From: Streptomyces sp. PH10-H1
GTDB taxonomy: Bacteria > Actinomycetota > Actinomycetes > Streptomycetales > Streptomycetaceae
Direction of reading: 5' to 3'
Length of the DNA stretch: 64,000 nt
NCBI RefSeq assembly: GCF_030063355.1
Contig: NZ_JASISZ010000005.1
Coordinates: 62,001-126,000 of the forward strand
Part shown: one piece after another, positions 16,082 through 23,792 of the stretch
Position numbering within the stretch: position 1 is the stretch's first letter
Layout: each line of letters starts with the position of its first letter
The notes under the pieces: model-generated
Told to the model about the DNA's origin: nothing
Seen by the model: only the letters and a program-made list of their open reading frames with translations
Databases searched by the model: none
Made by a program: the position numbers and the translations under genes

Positions 16082-17188
16082 TCAGTAATGTATATCGGTG
16101 GGCCGCGGCCGGTCGTGCGCGGTACCTCCCCCCAACAGGACCTGGGCGATCCGGTCGCTCGCGTGGCCGTCCCACAGTTCCGGGCAGCGCGGCGCGGGCG
16201 GGTTGTCCAGCACCCGGTTCACCGTGGACACGATGCGCTCCGGATCCCGGCCCGCCAGCACATTGGTGCCCTGCTCGACGGTGATCGGGCGCTCCGTGTT
16301 GTCCCGGAGGGTCACACACGGCACACCCAGTGCGGTGGTCTCCTCCTGGATGCCGCCCGAATCGGTCAGCACCACGCGGGCGGAGTCCTGCAGGGCGATG
16401 AAGTCGAGATATCCGGCCGGCGGGACGAGCCGGATGCCGCCGGGCACGCCGAGTTCGGCCAGCCGCCCGGCCGCCCGCGGGTGCACGGGCAGCACGAGCG
16501 GACAGCGGCCGGCGATCTCGCCCAGCGCCTTCAGCAGCGCGGTGAGGGCCTCGGGATCGTCCACGTTGGCCGGCCGGTGCAGCGTGACCAGGCCGTACTC
16601 GCCCCGGGTCAGCCCGTACCGTTCCAGGATGTCCGACTCTCGCGCCCGGTCCAGGTTGGCGAGCAGCGTGTCGATCATGACGTTGCCGACGACATGGATC
16701 TGGTCGTCCCGGTAGCCCTCGGCGCGCAGGTTCACGGCCGCGTCGGGCGAGGGGGCCAGCAGATAGTCGCTGACCCGGTCGGTGGCGACGCGGTTGACCT
16801 CCTCCGGCATGCTCCAGTCACGGCTGCGCAGGCCGGCCTCCACATGGGCCAGCAGCGGGCCGGCTTTCGCGGTGACCAGGGCGCAGGCCAGGGTGGAGTT
16901 GATGTCGCCGACCACGACCACCGCTTCCGGGGCCACCTCGTCGAGCAGCGGCTCGAATGCCGCCATCACCCGTCCGGTCTGCTGGGCATGGCTGCCGGAC
17001 CCGACGCCGAGGAAGCGGTCGGGAGGACGGATGCCGAGGTCCCGGAAGAACACATCGTTCATGGACTCGTCGTAGTGCTGTCCGGTGTGGACGAGGACCA
17101 CCTCGGCGCCCCGGCGCTCCAGGGCGTCCATCACCGGTTTGATCTTCATGTAGTTGGGCCGCGCTCCCGCGACGCAGACGATCTTCAT
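16082..17188 (-). CDS. wecB: UDP-N-acetylglucosamine 2-epimerase (non-hydrolysing)
   Basis: A 368-residue cytoplasmic enzyme interconverting UDP-GlcNAc and UDP-ManNAc. Family signatures are present in order: VAGARPNYMKIKPVMDAL near the N-terminus, VHTGQHYDESM, VVVGDINSTLA (catalytic Asp region), LAHVEAGLRS (catalytic Glu), MPEEVNRVATD (second Glu), VTLHRPANVDDPE (catalytic His), and LTDSGGIQEE with the nucleotide-binding SGG. Length matches bacterial WecB/MnaA. Two ATGs are adjacent (17191 and 17188); the second gives the usual MKIVCVAG start. Only 7 nt separate it from wecC, and there is no strong Shine-Dalgarno, so coupling to wecC is likely. With wecC it makes UDP-ManNAcA. Confidence 0.92.
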   Translation of the reverse strand: MKIVCVAGARPNYMKIKPVMDALERRGAEVVLVHTGQHYDESMNDVFFRDLGIRPPDRFLGVGSGSHAQQTGRVMAAFEPLLDEVAPEAVVVVGDINSTLACALVTAKAGPLLAHVEAGLRSRDWSMPEEVNRVATDRVSDYLLAPSPDAAVNLRAEGYRDDQIHVVGNVMIDTLLANLDRARESDILERYGLTRGEYGLVTLHRPANVDDPEALTALLKALGEIAGRCPLVLPVHPRAAGRLAELGVPGGIRLVPPAGYLDFIALQDSARVVLTDSGGIQEETTALGVPCVTLRDNTERPITVEQGTNVLAGRDPERIVSTVNRVLDNPPAPRCPELWDGHASDRIAQVLLGGGTAHDRPRPTDIHY

Positions 17189-17195
17189 CATCGTT

Positions 17196-18455
17196 TCAGA
17201 GCACCTCGATCGTGGGTCCTGACGACAGCCGGCGACGGCAGTCGAGGACGAAGGAGGCGTGTTCCTCGATGAGTTTGTAGTCGAAGGAGTCATGGTCGGT
17301 GAGCAGGACGACCACGTCGGCGGCCGCCAGCTCCTTCTGGGTCGGTTCAACCCTGACGAGCCGGGCGTCCACCTTCATGCTCTCCACCACATGCGGATCC
17401 GCCGCCCTGACCTTCGCCCCCATGTTGAGCAGCAGTTGTGAGATGCGTAGCGCCGGCGACTCCCGCGCGTCGCCGGTGTTCTTCTTGTAGGCAAGACCCA
17501 GCAGCAGGACGCGGGAGCCGTTCACCGAGCGGCGTTTCACGTTGAGCGCGTCGATGACCCGGCGCGTCACGTACTCGGGCATATGGCTGTTGATGTCATT
17601 GGCCAGCTCGACGAAACGGAAACTCTGGCCGAGCTCGCGCTGTACCCGCCAGGACAGATACGACGGGTCGATCGGCAGGCAGTGGCCGCCGACTCCGGGG
17701 CCCGGCGTGAACTTCATGAAACCGAAGGGCTTGCTGGACGCGGCCTCGATGGCCTGCCAGACGTCGATGTCGAGATGGCGCGCGAACATCGCTATCTCGT
17801 TGACCAGAGCGATGTTCACATGCCGGAACGTGTTCTCCAGCAATTTGGCCAGTTCGGCCTCCTTCGGCGAACTCACCGGCACCGTGGTGTCGACGAGATC
17901 CGCGTAGAAGCCCTGGACGGCCTTCAACGACGCCGCGTTGACTCCGGAGACGACCTTCGGCGTCTGCTGGAAGCCCCAGACGGGGTTTCCCGGGTCGATG
18001 CGCTCCGGGCTGTAGCCGAGGTGGAAGTCGGAGCCGGCGGTCAGCCCCGAGCCGTCCTCGAGGAGCGGCGCGAACAATTCCTGGGTGGTGCCCGGATACG
18101 TGGTCGACTCCAGGACGACCGTCGCTCCGGGGCGCAGATAGCGGGCGAGGGTGCGCGCCGACTCCTCGATGTACCGGAGGTCGGGCACGCCTTCGTGCAA
18201 CGGGGTCGGCACGGTCACCACGGCGACGTCGAATCCGCCGCAGTCCCGGGCCGAGTCGCTCGGGCGGTACGCTCCGCGATCCATCGCGGCGCGCAGCCGT
18301 TCCGCGGAGACGTCCTCGACGTAGGACTCCCCCGCGGCGAGGCTCTTGACCCGCCGGGTGTCCACGTCGTAGCCGATCACCTCGTGCCCGACCTCCGCCG
18401 CACGGATGGCCAGTGGCAGCCCCACGTATCCCTGTCCCACCACGACGACGCGCAT
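17196..18455 (-). CDS. wecC: UDP-N-acetyl-D-mannosamine dehydrogenase (nucleotide-sugar 6-dehydrogenase)
   Basis: A 419-residue NAD-dependent nucleotide-sugar dehydrogenase that oxidises C6 twice to the uronic acid. The N-terminal NAD-binding motif is VVVVGQGYVGLPLA, the central domain shows FTPGPGVGGHCLPIDPSYL with catalytic Cys259, and the C-terminal UDP-binding domain has LLLGLAYKKNTGDARESPAL and LLTDHD. The adjacent wecB makes UDP-ManNAc the likely substrate, although the UDP-GlcNAc-using (WbpA/WbpO-like) relatives cannot be excluded from sequence alone. ATG 18455 has GGAG upstream and overlaps the WecG-like stop (TGATG). Confidence 0.86.
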   Translation of the reverse strand: MRVVVVGQGYVGLPLAIRAAEVGHEVIGYDVDTRRVKSLAAGESYVEDVSAERLRAAMDRGAYRPSDSARDCGGFDVAVVTVPTPLHEGVPDLRYIEESARTLARYLRPGATVVLESTTYPGTTQELFAPLLEDGSGLTAGSDFHLGYSPERIDPGNPVWGFQQTPKVVSGVNAASLKAVQGFYADLVDTTVPVSSPKEAELAKLLENTFRHVNIALVNEIAMFARHLDIDVWQAIEAASSKPFGFMKFTPGPGVGGHCLPIDPSYLSWRVQRELGQSFRFVELANDINSHMPEYVTRRVIDALNVKRRSVNGSRVLLLGLAYKKNTGDARESPALRISQLLLNMGAKVRAADPHVVESMKVDARLVRVEPTQKELAAADVVVLLTDHDSFDYKLIEEHASFVLDCRRRLSSGPTIEVL

Positions 18456-19225
18456 CAGTATCTCCTGTTCGCGGTACCGGTTGACGGTGTGCGGTGGATG
18501 AGCTCTCGGACCGTCATGAGGAGGAAGAGAGCGTTGGTGGTGAAGTAGCGCTTGGCCAGCCGGCGTGGTTCCTGCAGCGTGCGGTAGAGCCATTCGAGGC
18601 CCATGCGCTGCCAGAACTCGGGCGCCCGTTTGGTGACTCCGGCCAGGATGTCGAAGGAGCCGCCGACACCGTGCACCACATGGGCGTCGGTGCGTTTGCC
18701 GTAGCCGGCGGTGAAGATCTCCTTCTTGGGCGACGTCATGCCGAGGAACAGCATCTGTGCGCCGCTGTCGGAGACCGCGTCGGCGACCGCCTCCTGCTCG
18801 GAGTCGTCGAAGTAGCCGTTCCGGCTGCCGGCCACCCGCAGGTCCGGGAAGCGCTTGGCCACCTGGACCAGCATCAGGTCCATTACCTCCTGCTTGGCAC
18901 CGAGGAAGTAGACGGACATGTCCGCCGACTCGGCCGCGGCGAGCAGGCGCATGAACAGGTCGATGCCCGCCACCCGCTCCGGCAGCCGCGCGCGCAGCAC
19001 CCGGCCGGCCCAGACCACCGCCTGCCCGTCGGCGAGGACGAGGTCGCATCCGGCCACCGCGTGGGAGAGCCGCGGATCGCGCCGCATGTTCACCAGCTTC
19101 GCGGCGTTCACCATCCCTATCTCCAGCTGTTCACCGTTGCGCACCGCGGTGAGGCAGCGCTGCACGGTCTCGTCCATGGTCAGTGCGTCCAGCCGGACCC
19201 CGAACAGGGTTTGCCGCTGTGTCAT
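18455..19225 (-). CDS. WecG/TagA/CpsF-family glycosyltransferase (GT26)
   Basis: A 256-residue GT26 protein that transfers a ManNAc- or ManNAcA-type sugar to a lipid-linked acceptor on the membrane's inner face. Hallmarks are IGMVNAAKLVNMRRDP, DLVLADGQAVVWAGRVL (the family's D(L/V)..ADG motif), PERVAGIDLFMRLL, the VYFLGAK segment, LFLGMTSPKKEIF and VGGSFDILAG with FWQRMGLEWLYR. The position directly before wecC and wecB strongly suggests UDP-ManNAcA or UDP-ManNAc as donor. It overlaps its neighbours at both ends (ATGA with the upstream gene, TGATG with wecC), so the four minus-strand genes are one translationally coupled unit. Confidence 0.86.
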   Translation of the reverse strand: MTQRQTLFGVRLDALTMDETVQRCLTAVRNGEQLEIGMVNAAKLVNMRRDPRLSHAVAGCDLVLADGQAVVWAGRVLRARLPERVAGIDLFMRLLAAAESADMSVYFLGAKQEVMDLMLVQVAKRFPDLRVAGSRNGYFDDSEQEAVADAVSDSGAQMLFLGMTSPKKEIFTAGYGKRTDAHVVHGVGGSFDILAGVTKRAPEFWQRMGLEWLYRTLQEPRRLAKRYFTTNALFLLMTVRELIHRTPSTGTANRRY

Positions 19226-20391
19226 TTCTGCGCTCCCCCGAGCCACGCGTACAACATCCAGCCGAATTCGTACGGTCGGCACTCGCGGTCCACCGAAGCG
19301 GGCCGGAACAACCGGTCGAGCGGCCCGAGATGGAGACTCGGCACCACCCGGGTGGTGAGGCCGCGGGCGGCGCGGACGGCCTTCTTCGGATCGCCGCGGT
19401 AGACCTTGCGCCAGGTGACTCCCAGCTCGTCGAGGATCATCGGCTCGCCGGGGCTCCCCGGAGCTGCCGCGAGTTCCGGCACCTCCGTCATCCAGCGCAG
19501 CCCGCTGCGGATCGACGCGCTGAAATCGCTGCCGCCCGCGTCGGTGAGGTCGAACAGGGCGGTCGGAGCCATCGCGTGCTGATGCACGCTGTAGACCGGA
19601 TACCCCTCCACCACACTGCCCCGGCGCGCGTCGTAGTGCCACCACCACTGCCCGCCGTCACCCTGCAACGCGCAGATGCGCGCGGCGCAGGCCTCGGACG
19701 CGGCGAGCGCCTCCGGATCGCCGCCGCTCGCATGCGCGCGGGCAAGGGCCTGCAGCGGATACGTCTGGTCGGCGAAGCAGGCCACATGCGACCGGTACCA
19801 GGGCACCAGGCCCGGCCCTGTGGCATGCGGGAACAGCGGACTGTCCCCGATCCTGGCCCGCAGCAGGCGGTCCCGGGCCGCGGCGAAACGGCTCTCGACG
19901 TCCACGGTGCCGCGAGCGGCCGCGAGGGCGGACAGCACCCATGCCGCCTCGACCGTGTGTTGCGGCCGGCCGTGGTCGTCCAGGCTTGCGACCCGTTCGA
20001 GCGCGTCCGGCAGCTTGGGGTGCTCGGTCTCGGCGGCGGCCCAGGCGATGAGCGCCGCGTCACCGAGATTCCTCACCTCGGGCAGCCGCTGGATCAGCAG
20101 GCCGACGAACTCCTCGACGGTGTGCCCGCCGAGCACGGCGCGCTGCCGGTCCACGGGCAGGAGCCGGGATCCCAGCGCGGTGATGGCCGCATACCGGGTG
20201 CTGATTCCCCGCTGCTCCAGACGCCAGGAACCGTCGGGTGCCGCGGTCCCGGACATGGTGAAGACAAAGGTGTCGCCGCCCGGAAGGTACATCGCGGGCA
20301 GCCCTGCCTCGGCCACCGCGAGCAGCCGCTGAGCGAGGGCGTGCAACGGCAGGTCCTCGCGGGCGAGAGCCACTAAGCGTCTGGTTGTCAT
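19222..20391 (-). CDS. Conserved hypothetical protein of the polysaccharide operon (probable helical-toroid fold)
   Basis: A 389-residue protein with no signal peptide, mostly helical. Repeated helical-hairpin-like units spaced 50-60 residues apart (for example DALERVASLDDHGRPQHTVE, DQTYPLQALARAHASGG, YSVHQHAMAPTALFDLTDAG) resemble an alpha/alpha-toroid such as six-hairpin glycosidases or terpene-cyclase-like domains. Aromatic/His clusters (WWWHYDARRG, VYSVHQHAMAP, EFGWMLYAW) would line the central pocket. It is the first gene of the wecG-wecC-wecB operon, so it probably acts on the same lipid-linked or nucleotide sugar, but no catalytic residue pair can be named. ATG 20391 is chosen at the start of similarity, with GGGGT upstream; an in-frame start at 20463 would add an Arg/Gly-rich leader. 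Confidence 0.55.
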   Translation of the reverse strand: MTTRRLVALAREDLPLHALAQRLLAVAEAGLPAMYLPGGDTFVFTMSGTAAPDGSWRLEQRGISTRYAAITALGSRLLPVDRQRAVLGGHTVEEFVGLLIQRLPEVRNLGDAALIAWAAAETEHPKLPDALERVASLDDHGRPQHTVEAAWVLSALAAARGTVDVESRFAAARDRLLRARIGDSPLFPHATGPGLVPWYRSHVACFADQTYPLQALARAHASGGDPEALAASEACAARICALQGDGGQWWWHYDARRGSVVEGYPVYSVHQHAMAPTALFDLTDAGGSDFSASIRSGLRWMTEVPELAAAPGSPGEPMILDELGVTWRKVYRGDPKKAVRAARGLTTRVVPSLHLGPLDRLFRPASVDRECRPYEFGWMLYAWLGGAQK

Positions 20392-21210
20392 CGGACCCCC
20401 ACCCCGCTGCCGACCGGTCCGACGCGGACGGCCGGCTCGACGCGGACGGCCGGTTCGGTACACAGGGCCCCAAGGCCATCGCTCGTGCTTCCGGCCTCTC
20501 CGGGCAGGACTCGTCGATCATGCCGTCGGTCCCCCCGACGGTTCCCGCTGCGCGCACCCGGCGAATCGGGCGCGTCGGCGATACGGATGCGCGGACCATT
20601 CATGTCCGAGCTGTACGGCTCTGACACACCTACCCCCCTCTGGTCACTCCTCGTTCTGACCTGCGGGTGTCGCTCCACGGACGGGGCACATGTGACGCTG
20701 CTCGTGCTGGGTCGCCGGCATCGCCCCACCGATGCCGTGAACCAATCCGACGACGCACTGACTGCGAGCCCTTCCGACTGCGTGTCGGAAGCAAGCACAT
20801 TTGAACAGGCAGCATCCGCCGGAGCGGTTCTCACTCCGACCCAACTGCCACAGGTGCCCCCACCGTGTACAACCCCCCACTGCGCACGTCTTCTTGCCGT
20901 GCTCAGCTCGCGCGTACATACACACGGTATGCCTACGGATGTTCACTGATTGACGTTTTGAGGAAATGACGTTCGCCAACCTTCCGGGCAGGCGCGACCG
21001 GGTTTCCGGGATTCGCGGCAACTGCCCACGTCAGAGCGGGTTCCGCCGTGTTCGGCAGGGATGAATCACGGGTGGAATCCAGGGCTCAGATTGACTGAGC
21101 GTCAGCTGTTCAAAACCCGGGGTGGCCGAAACCCGTCGGTGCCGACGGCCACAGCCCTTGGTCATCCGCGAGCACAGCCTTGATCACCGGCAGCCGAGGC
21201 TCTTGGTCCA
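20392..21210. other. Gene-free stretch upstream of the wecG-wecC-wecB operon
   Basis: About 820 nt with no credible gene: open frames on both strands have no family signature and atypical composition (several Cys and His in a row). It contains an 18-bp tandem duplication at 20421-20456 and must hold the promoter(s) for the minus-strand operon starting at 20391. The 20880-20970 part is relatively AT-rich and includes a TTGAC box near 20951 on the plus strand without a matching -10. Confidence 0.5.
20421..20456. repeat. 18-bp tandem duplication
   Basis: GACGCGGACGGCCGGCTC at 20421-20438 is repeated at 20439-20456 with one change (GGTTC for GGCTC). It lies 30-65 nt upstream of the ATG at 20391 in the leader of the operon. 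Confidence 0.75.
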
Positions 21211-21810
21211 TCAACCGCGCTCGACGAGCGTGCCGTCCCTCTCGTCGTACAGCGCGCCGGTGCTGGGGCACTCCCACGCATCCTGCTCGCCGTCGCGCTC
21301 CGCCAACTTCACCCCGGCCCGGCCGACCCACCCGATCCGCCGCGCCGGCACACCTGCCACCAGCGCGAAATCCGGCACGTCCCGGGTCACCACGGCGCCC
21401 GCCGCGACCAGGGCCCAGCGGCCGACGCGCACCGGCGCGACGCACACGGAACGGGCGCCGAGCGAGGCGCCCTCGGCGACCAGTACACCCACGGCCTCCC
21501 AGTCCCCGCCGCGCTTCTGCTTGCCGTCGGGATCCACCGAACGCGGGTAGAAGTCGTTCGTGAGCACCACGGCAGGGCCGACGAACACACCGTCGCCGAG
21601 CTCGGCGGGCTCGTACACCAGCGCGTAGTTCTGCAGCTTCACGTTGTCGCCGATCCGCACACCCGGACCGACGTACGCGCCCCGGCCCACGATGCAACTG
21701 CGGCCGAGCCGGGCCTGTTCGCGGATCTGCGCCAGATCCCAGACCGTGGTCCCGTCGCCGAGCTCGGCTGTGTCATCGACCTGCGAAGTGGGTTGAATCC
21801 TGACGCTCAC
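21211..21810 (-). CDS. Hexapeptide-repeat acetyltransferase (WlbB/WbpD-like)
   Basis: A 199-residue left-handed beta-helix acyltransferase. Rungs run almost from the start: TSQVDDTAELGDGTTVWDLA, QIREQARLGRSCIVGRGAYV, GPGVRIGDNVKLQNYALVYE and GARSVCVAPVRVGRWALVAA, with the substrate segment VLTNDFYPRSVDPDG. The pattern IREQARLG...KLQNYALVYE...FVGP..V.TND.YPR is that of the N-acetyltransferases for UDP-3-amino-2,3-dideoxy-N-acetylglucosaminuronate (WlbB/WbpD). Substrate by analogy only. GTG 21810 has GGAAGGGA 7 nt upstream; longer in-frame starts have a basic, low-complexity leader and are rejected. It likely N-acetylates an amino sugar for the polysaccharide made by the neighbouring operon. 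Confidence 0.8.
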   Translation of the reverse strand: MSVRIQPTSQVDDTAELGDGTTVWDLAQIREQARLGRSCIVGRGAYVGPGVRIGDNVKLQNYALVYEPAELGDGVFVGPAVVLTNDFYPRSVDPDGKQKRGGDWEAVGVLVAEGASLGARSVCVAPVRVGRWALVAAGAVVTRDVPDFALVAGVPARRIGWVGRAGVKLAERDGEQDAWECPSTGALYDERDGTLVERG

Positions 21811-22090
21811 GGCGCTGTCCCTTCCGGCGGGGGTGCACGGAATGTGCAGGCCGAGCATAGGCGTTGGCATCCTCCTGGGCCGTTTCCTCCGCCTTCTCCG
21901 GCTCCGTACGGGGCCGCCCTCTCCCCCACCGGACTTGGACTCTTCTGCGGATCTGCTGGACTTGTGCGTTTCCGGCGTCGCGGGTGTTGACATGCCTGCG
22001 CGGCGAGCCGGGAGACTACGTCGTCAAACGTCCGATGACTTGATGTGCGTAGACGCGAACTGTCCGGTGCGCCCCTTGAAGGGAACGTCA

Positions 22091-23022
22091 ATGTCCCGAC
22101 CTCTCGACCCCCACCGCACGGACCACTCCGAAGCGGTCCCACCCTCCCGGCGCGCCCTCCTCGGCGGCGCGCTCGGCGGCTCGCTCGGCGCGTTCCTGGC
22201 CCTCGGGGGGCTGCCGCAGTTCACCGCGCACGCGGCCGGCCCCGGGCCGCCCGTCCTCGGTATCACTCGTGCCCGAGGCCGACGCCATGGCGCTCTGGTA
22301 CCCGGCGCCGGCGAGCGAGGCGTCGATCATGGAGCAGGGGCTGCCCATCGGCAACGGCCGGCTCGGCGCTCTGGTCGGCGGCCATCCCTCGCAGGACTTC
22401 CTCTACCTCTCCGACGCCACCTTGTGGACGGGCGGGCCGAACACCGACCTGGGCTCCGACGGGCAGTTCCCCTACGACACCGGCAACTTCGGAACCTTCG
22501 GACTGCTGGCCAAGGTGTTCCTCACCCTCCCGGCGCACACCACCGCGGCGGTCACCGACTACCGCCGCCGGCTCCGACGTGACGTTCACCGGCTGCTCCG
22601 AGGTGCTGATCGTCATCAGCGGCGGCACCAACTACTCCCCGACCGCCGTCGGATTCAAAAACCCGGCCGCCGATCCGCGAAGCATCGCGGGCACCCGTGC
22701 CGCCGCGACCGGCGGCACGGCCCTGCTCGCGACCCATGTCGCCGACTACCAGGCGCTCTTCAATACAATGACAGTCAGCCTCGGTACATCGACAGCCGCG
22801 CAGCGGGCCCTGGACACGGCAGCCCGGCTCACCGCCCGCGCCGCGTCCAGCTCCAAACCCGACCCCGAACTGGAGTCGAGCTAGCTGCAGTTCGGCCGCT
22901 ATCTGATGATCACCGGCTCGCACGGCAGTGTTCCGCTGAACCTCCAGGGCCTGTGGCTGGACCGGAACGACCCCGACTGGATGGGCGATTACCACACCGA
23001 CATCAACGTCCAGATGAACTAA
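22091..23022 (+). pseudogene. Degraded glycoside hydrolase family 95 (alpha-L-fucosidase-like) gene
   Basis: A secreted GH95 gene broken several times. The start encodes a Tat-type signal (SRRALLGGALGGSLGAFLAL). The N-terminal GH95 block, LWYPAPASEASIMEQGLPIG through LSDATLWTGG, is read in another frame from about 22269, so there is a frameshift in between. A second shift near 22565 leads to DVTFTGCSEVLIVISGGTNY in the third frame. That frame meets TAG at 22882-22884, immediately before the diagnostic GH95 segment [20 protein letters not shown] and [11 protein letters not shown]...[11 protein letters not shown], which then stops at TAA 23020-23022 where active enzymes continue with Tyr-Trp. 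Total length is about 0.93 kb against more than 2 kb for intact family members, so internal sequence is also deleted. No function is expected. Confidence 0.85.
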
Positions 23023-23258
23023 CTCCACCGCCGACCTCGCGGCCGTCGTGCAACAGCCCGACACCGGCACCCAAAGCCAGCACTGGCGCCGAACAGCCCT
23101 CTGAGCCGTCAGCCGCCGACCACCATCCGGCCGATCCGGGGGTGCCGTGTGTCAACGGCGACGAAAGGTCGCATGAAGACACGCTCATGAAGGTGAGAAA
23201 AGGGACATTTCTGCCGGCGCATCACGGGGCAGCGGCACCTGAGGGCTACGGTCGGGGG

Positions 23259-23714
23259 ATGGACATACCCCAAGGCACCGTGACCGTCCGCGTTGAAGGC
23301 CCGCCCGAGCGTCTGGGCGATGCACTCGCAGCCCTTCATTCCGCCGGCATCACGGCAAAGGGGGTCGCCTACCGGACGGGCGCCATCGACGCCCGATTCC
23401 ACGATGGCTCGGATTGGCCGACGGAGGAGGTCGAAAAGGCCTGCGCCGAGCGAGCCGGAGCGGTGGCGGCTCCGTTGGGGTTCTCCGTCACCCAGACGGC
23501 GATCTGGCCGATGTCTCTCGCCTCGATCAAGGACGTCGTGAACATCGCGACGGGCGAACGACTGGGCAGCGTCAACGAAGACACGTCCCGGGTGGTGCAG
23601 GAGCTGTTCATCTCGCGAAAGGCGCGAGCGGCCGGGCTCAGCCGCGATCAGGTCGAGCTCAGGGACCCGATCGAGCCGATGGAACCGACGGAACCGATGA
23701 CGCCGGGCGCCTGA
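23259..23714 (+). CDS. Hypothetical protein, 151 residues
   Basis: A small cytoplasmic protein without a recognised domain. It is a mixed alpha/beta sequence (GTVTVRVEGPPERLGDALAA, then ITAKGVAYRTGAIDARFHDG, then a C-terminal helix ELFISRKARAAGLSRDQVEL) ending in an Ile/Met-Glu-Pro repeat (PIEPMEPTEPMTPGA). Third-position GC is normal for the window, which supports coding. The ATG at 23259 follows a G-rich tract and is taken as the likely start; an in-frame ATG at 23187 is possible but adds an atypical basic leader. It stands alone between two decayed genes and ends at a bidirectional terminator (23735-23770). Confidence 0.55.
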   Translation: MDIPQGTVTVRVEGPPERLGDALAALHSAGITAKGVAYRTGAIDARFHDGSDWPTEEVEKACAERAGAVAAPLGFSVTQTAIWPMSLASIKDVVNIATGERLGSVNEDTSRVVQELFISRKARAAGLSRDQVELRDPIEPMEPTEPMTPGA

Positions 23715-23734
23715 GTCGTATCGGCACGGCGGCG

Positions 23735-23770
23735 GTCCGGGGCTCCCCGCAGTTGCGAGGAGCCCCGGAC
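23735..23770. terminator. Bidirectional terminator
   Basis: Perfect 12-bp arms GTCCGGGGCTCC (23735-23746) and GGAGCCCCGGAC (23759-23770) around a 12-nt loop, between the convergent genes ending at 23714 (+) and 23793 (-). Confidence 0.8.
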
Positions 23771-23792
23771 CTCTTCACGTCAGCTCACCGCC

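Noticed and set aside
20949-20975. TTGACG box as a plus-strand promoter
   Set aside because: No acceptable -10 at 16-18 nt and no plus-strand gene downstream within a reasonable distance.
20630-21021. Possible small Cys-rich gene upstream of the wec operon
   Set aside because: No ribosome site, no family pattern, codon positions unlike neighbours; treated as noncoding.
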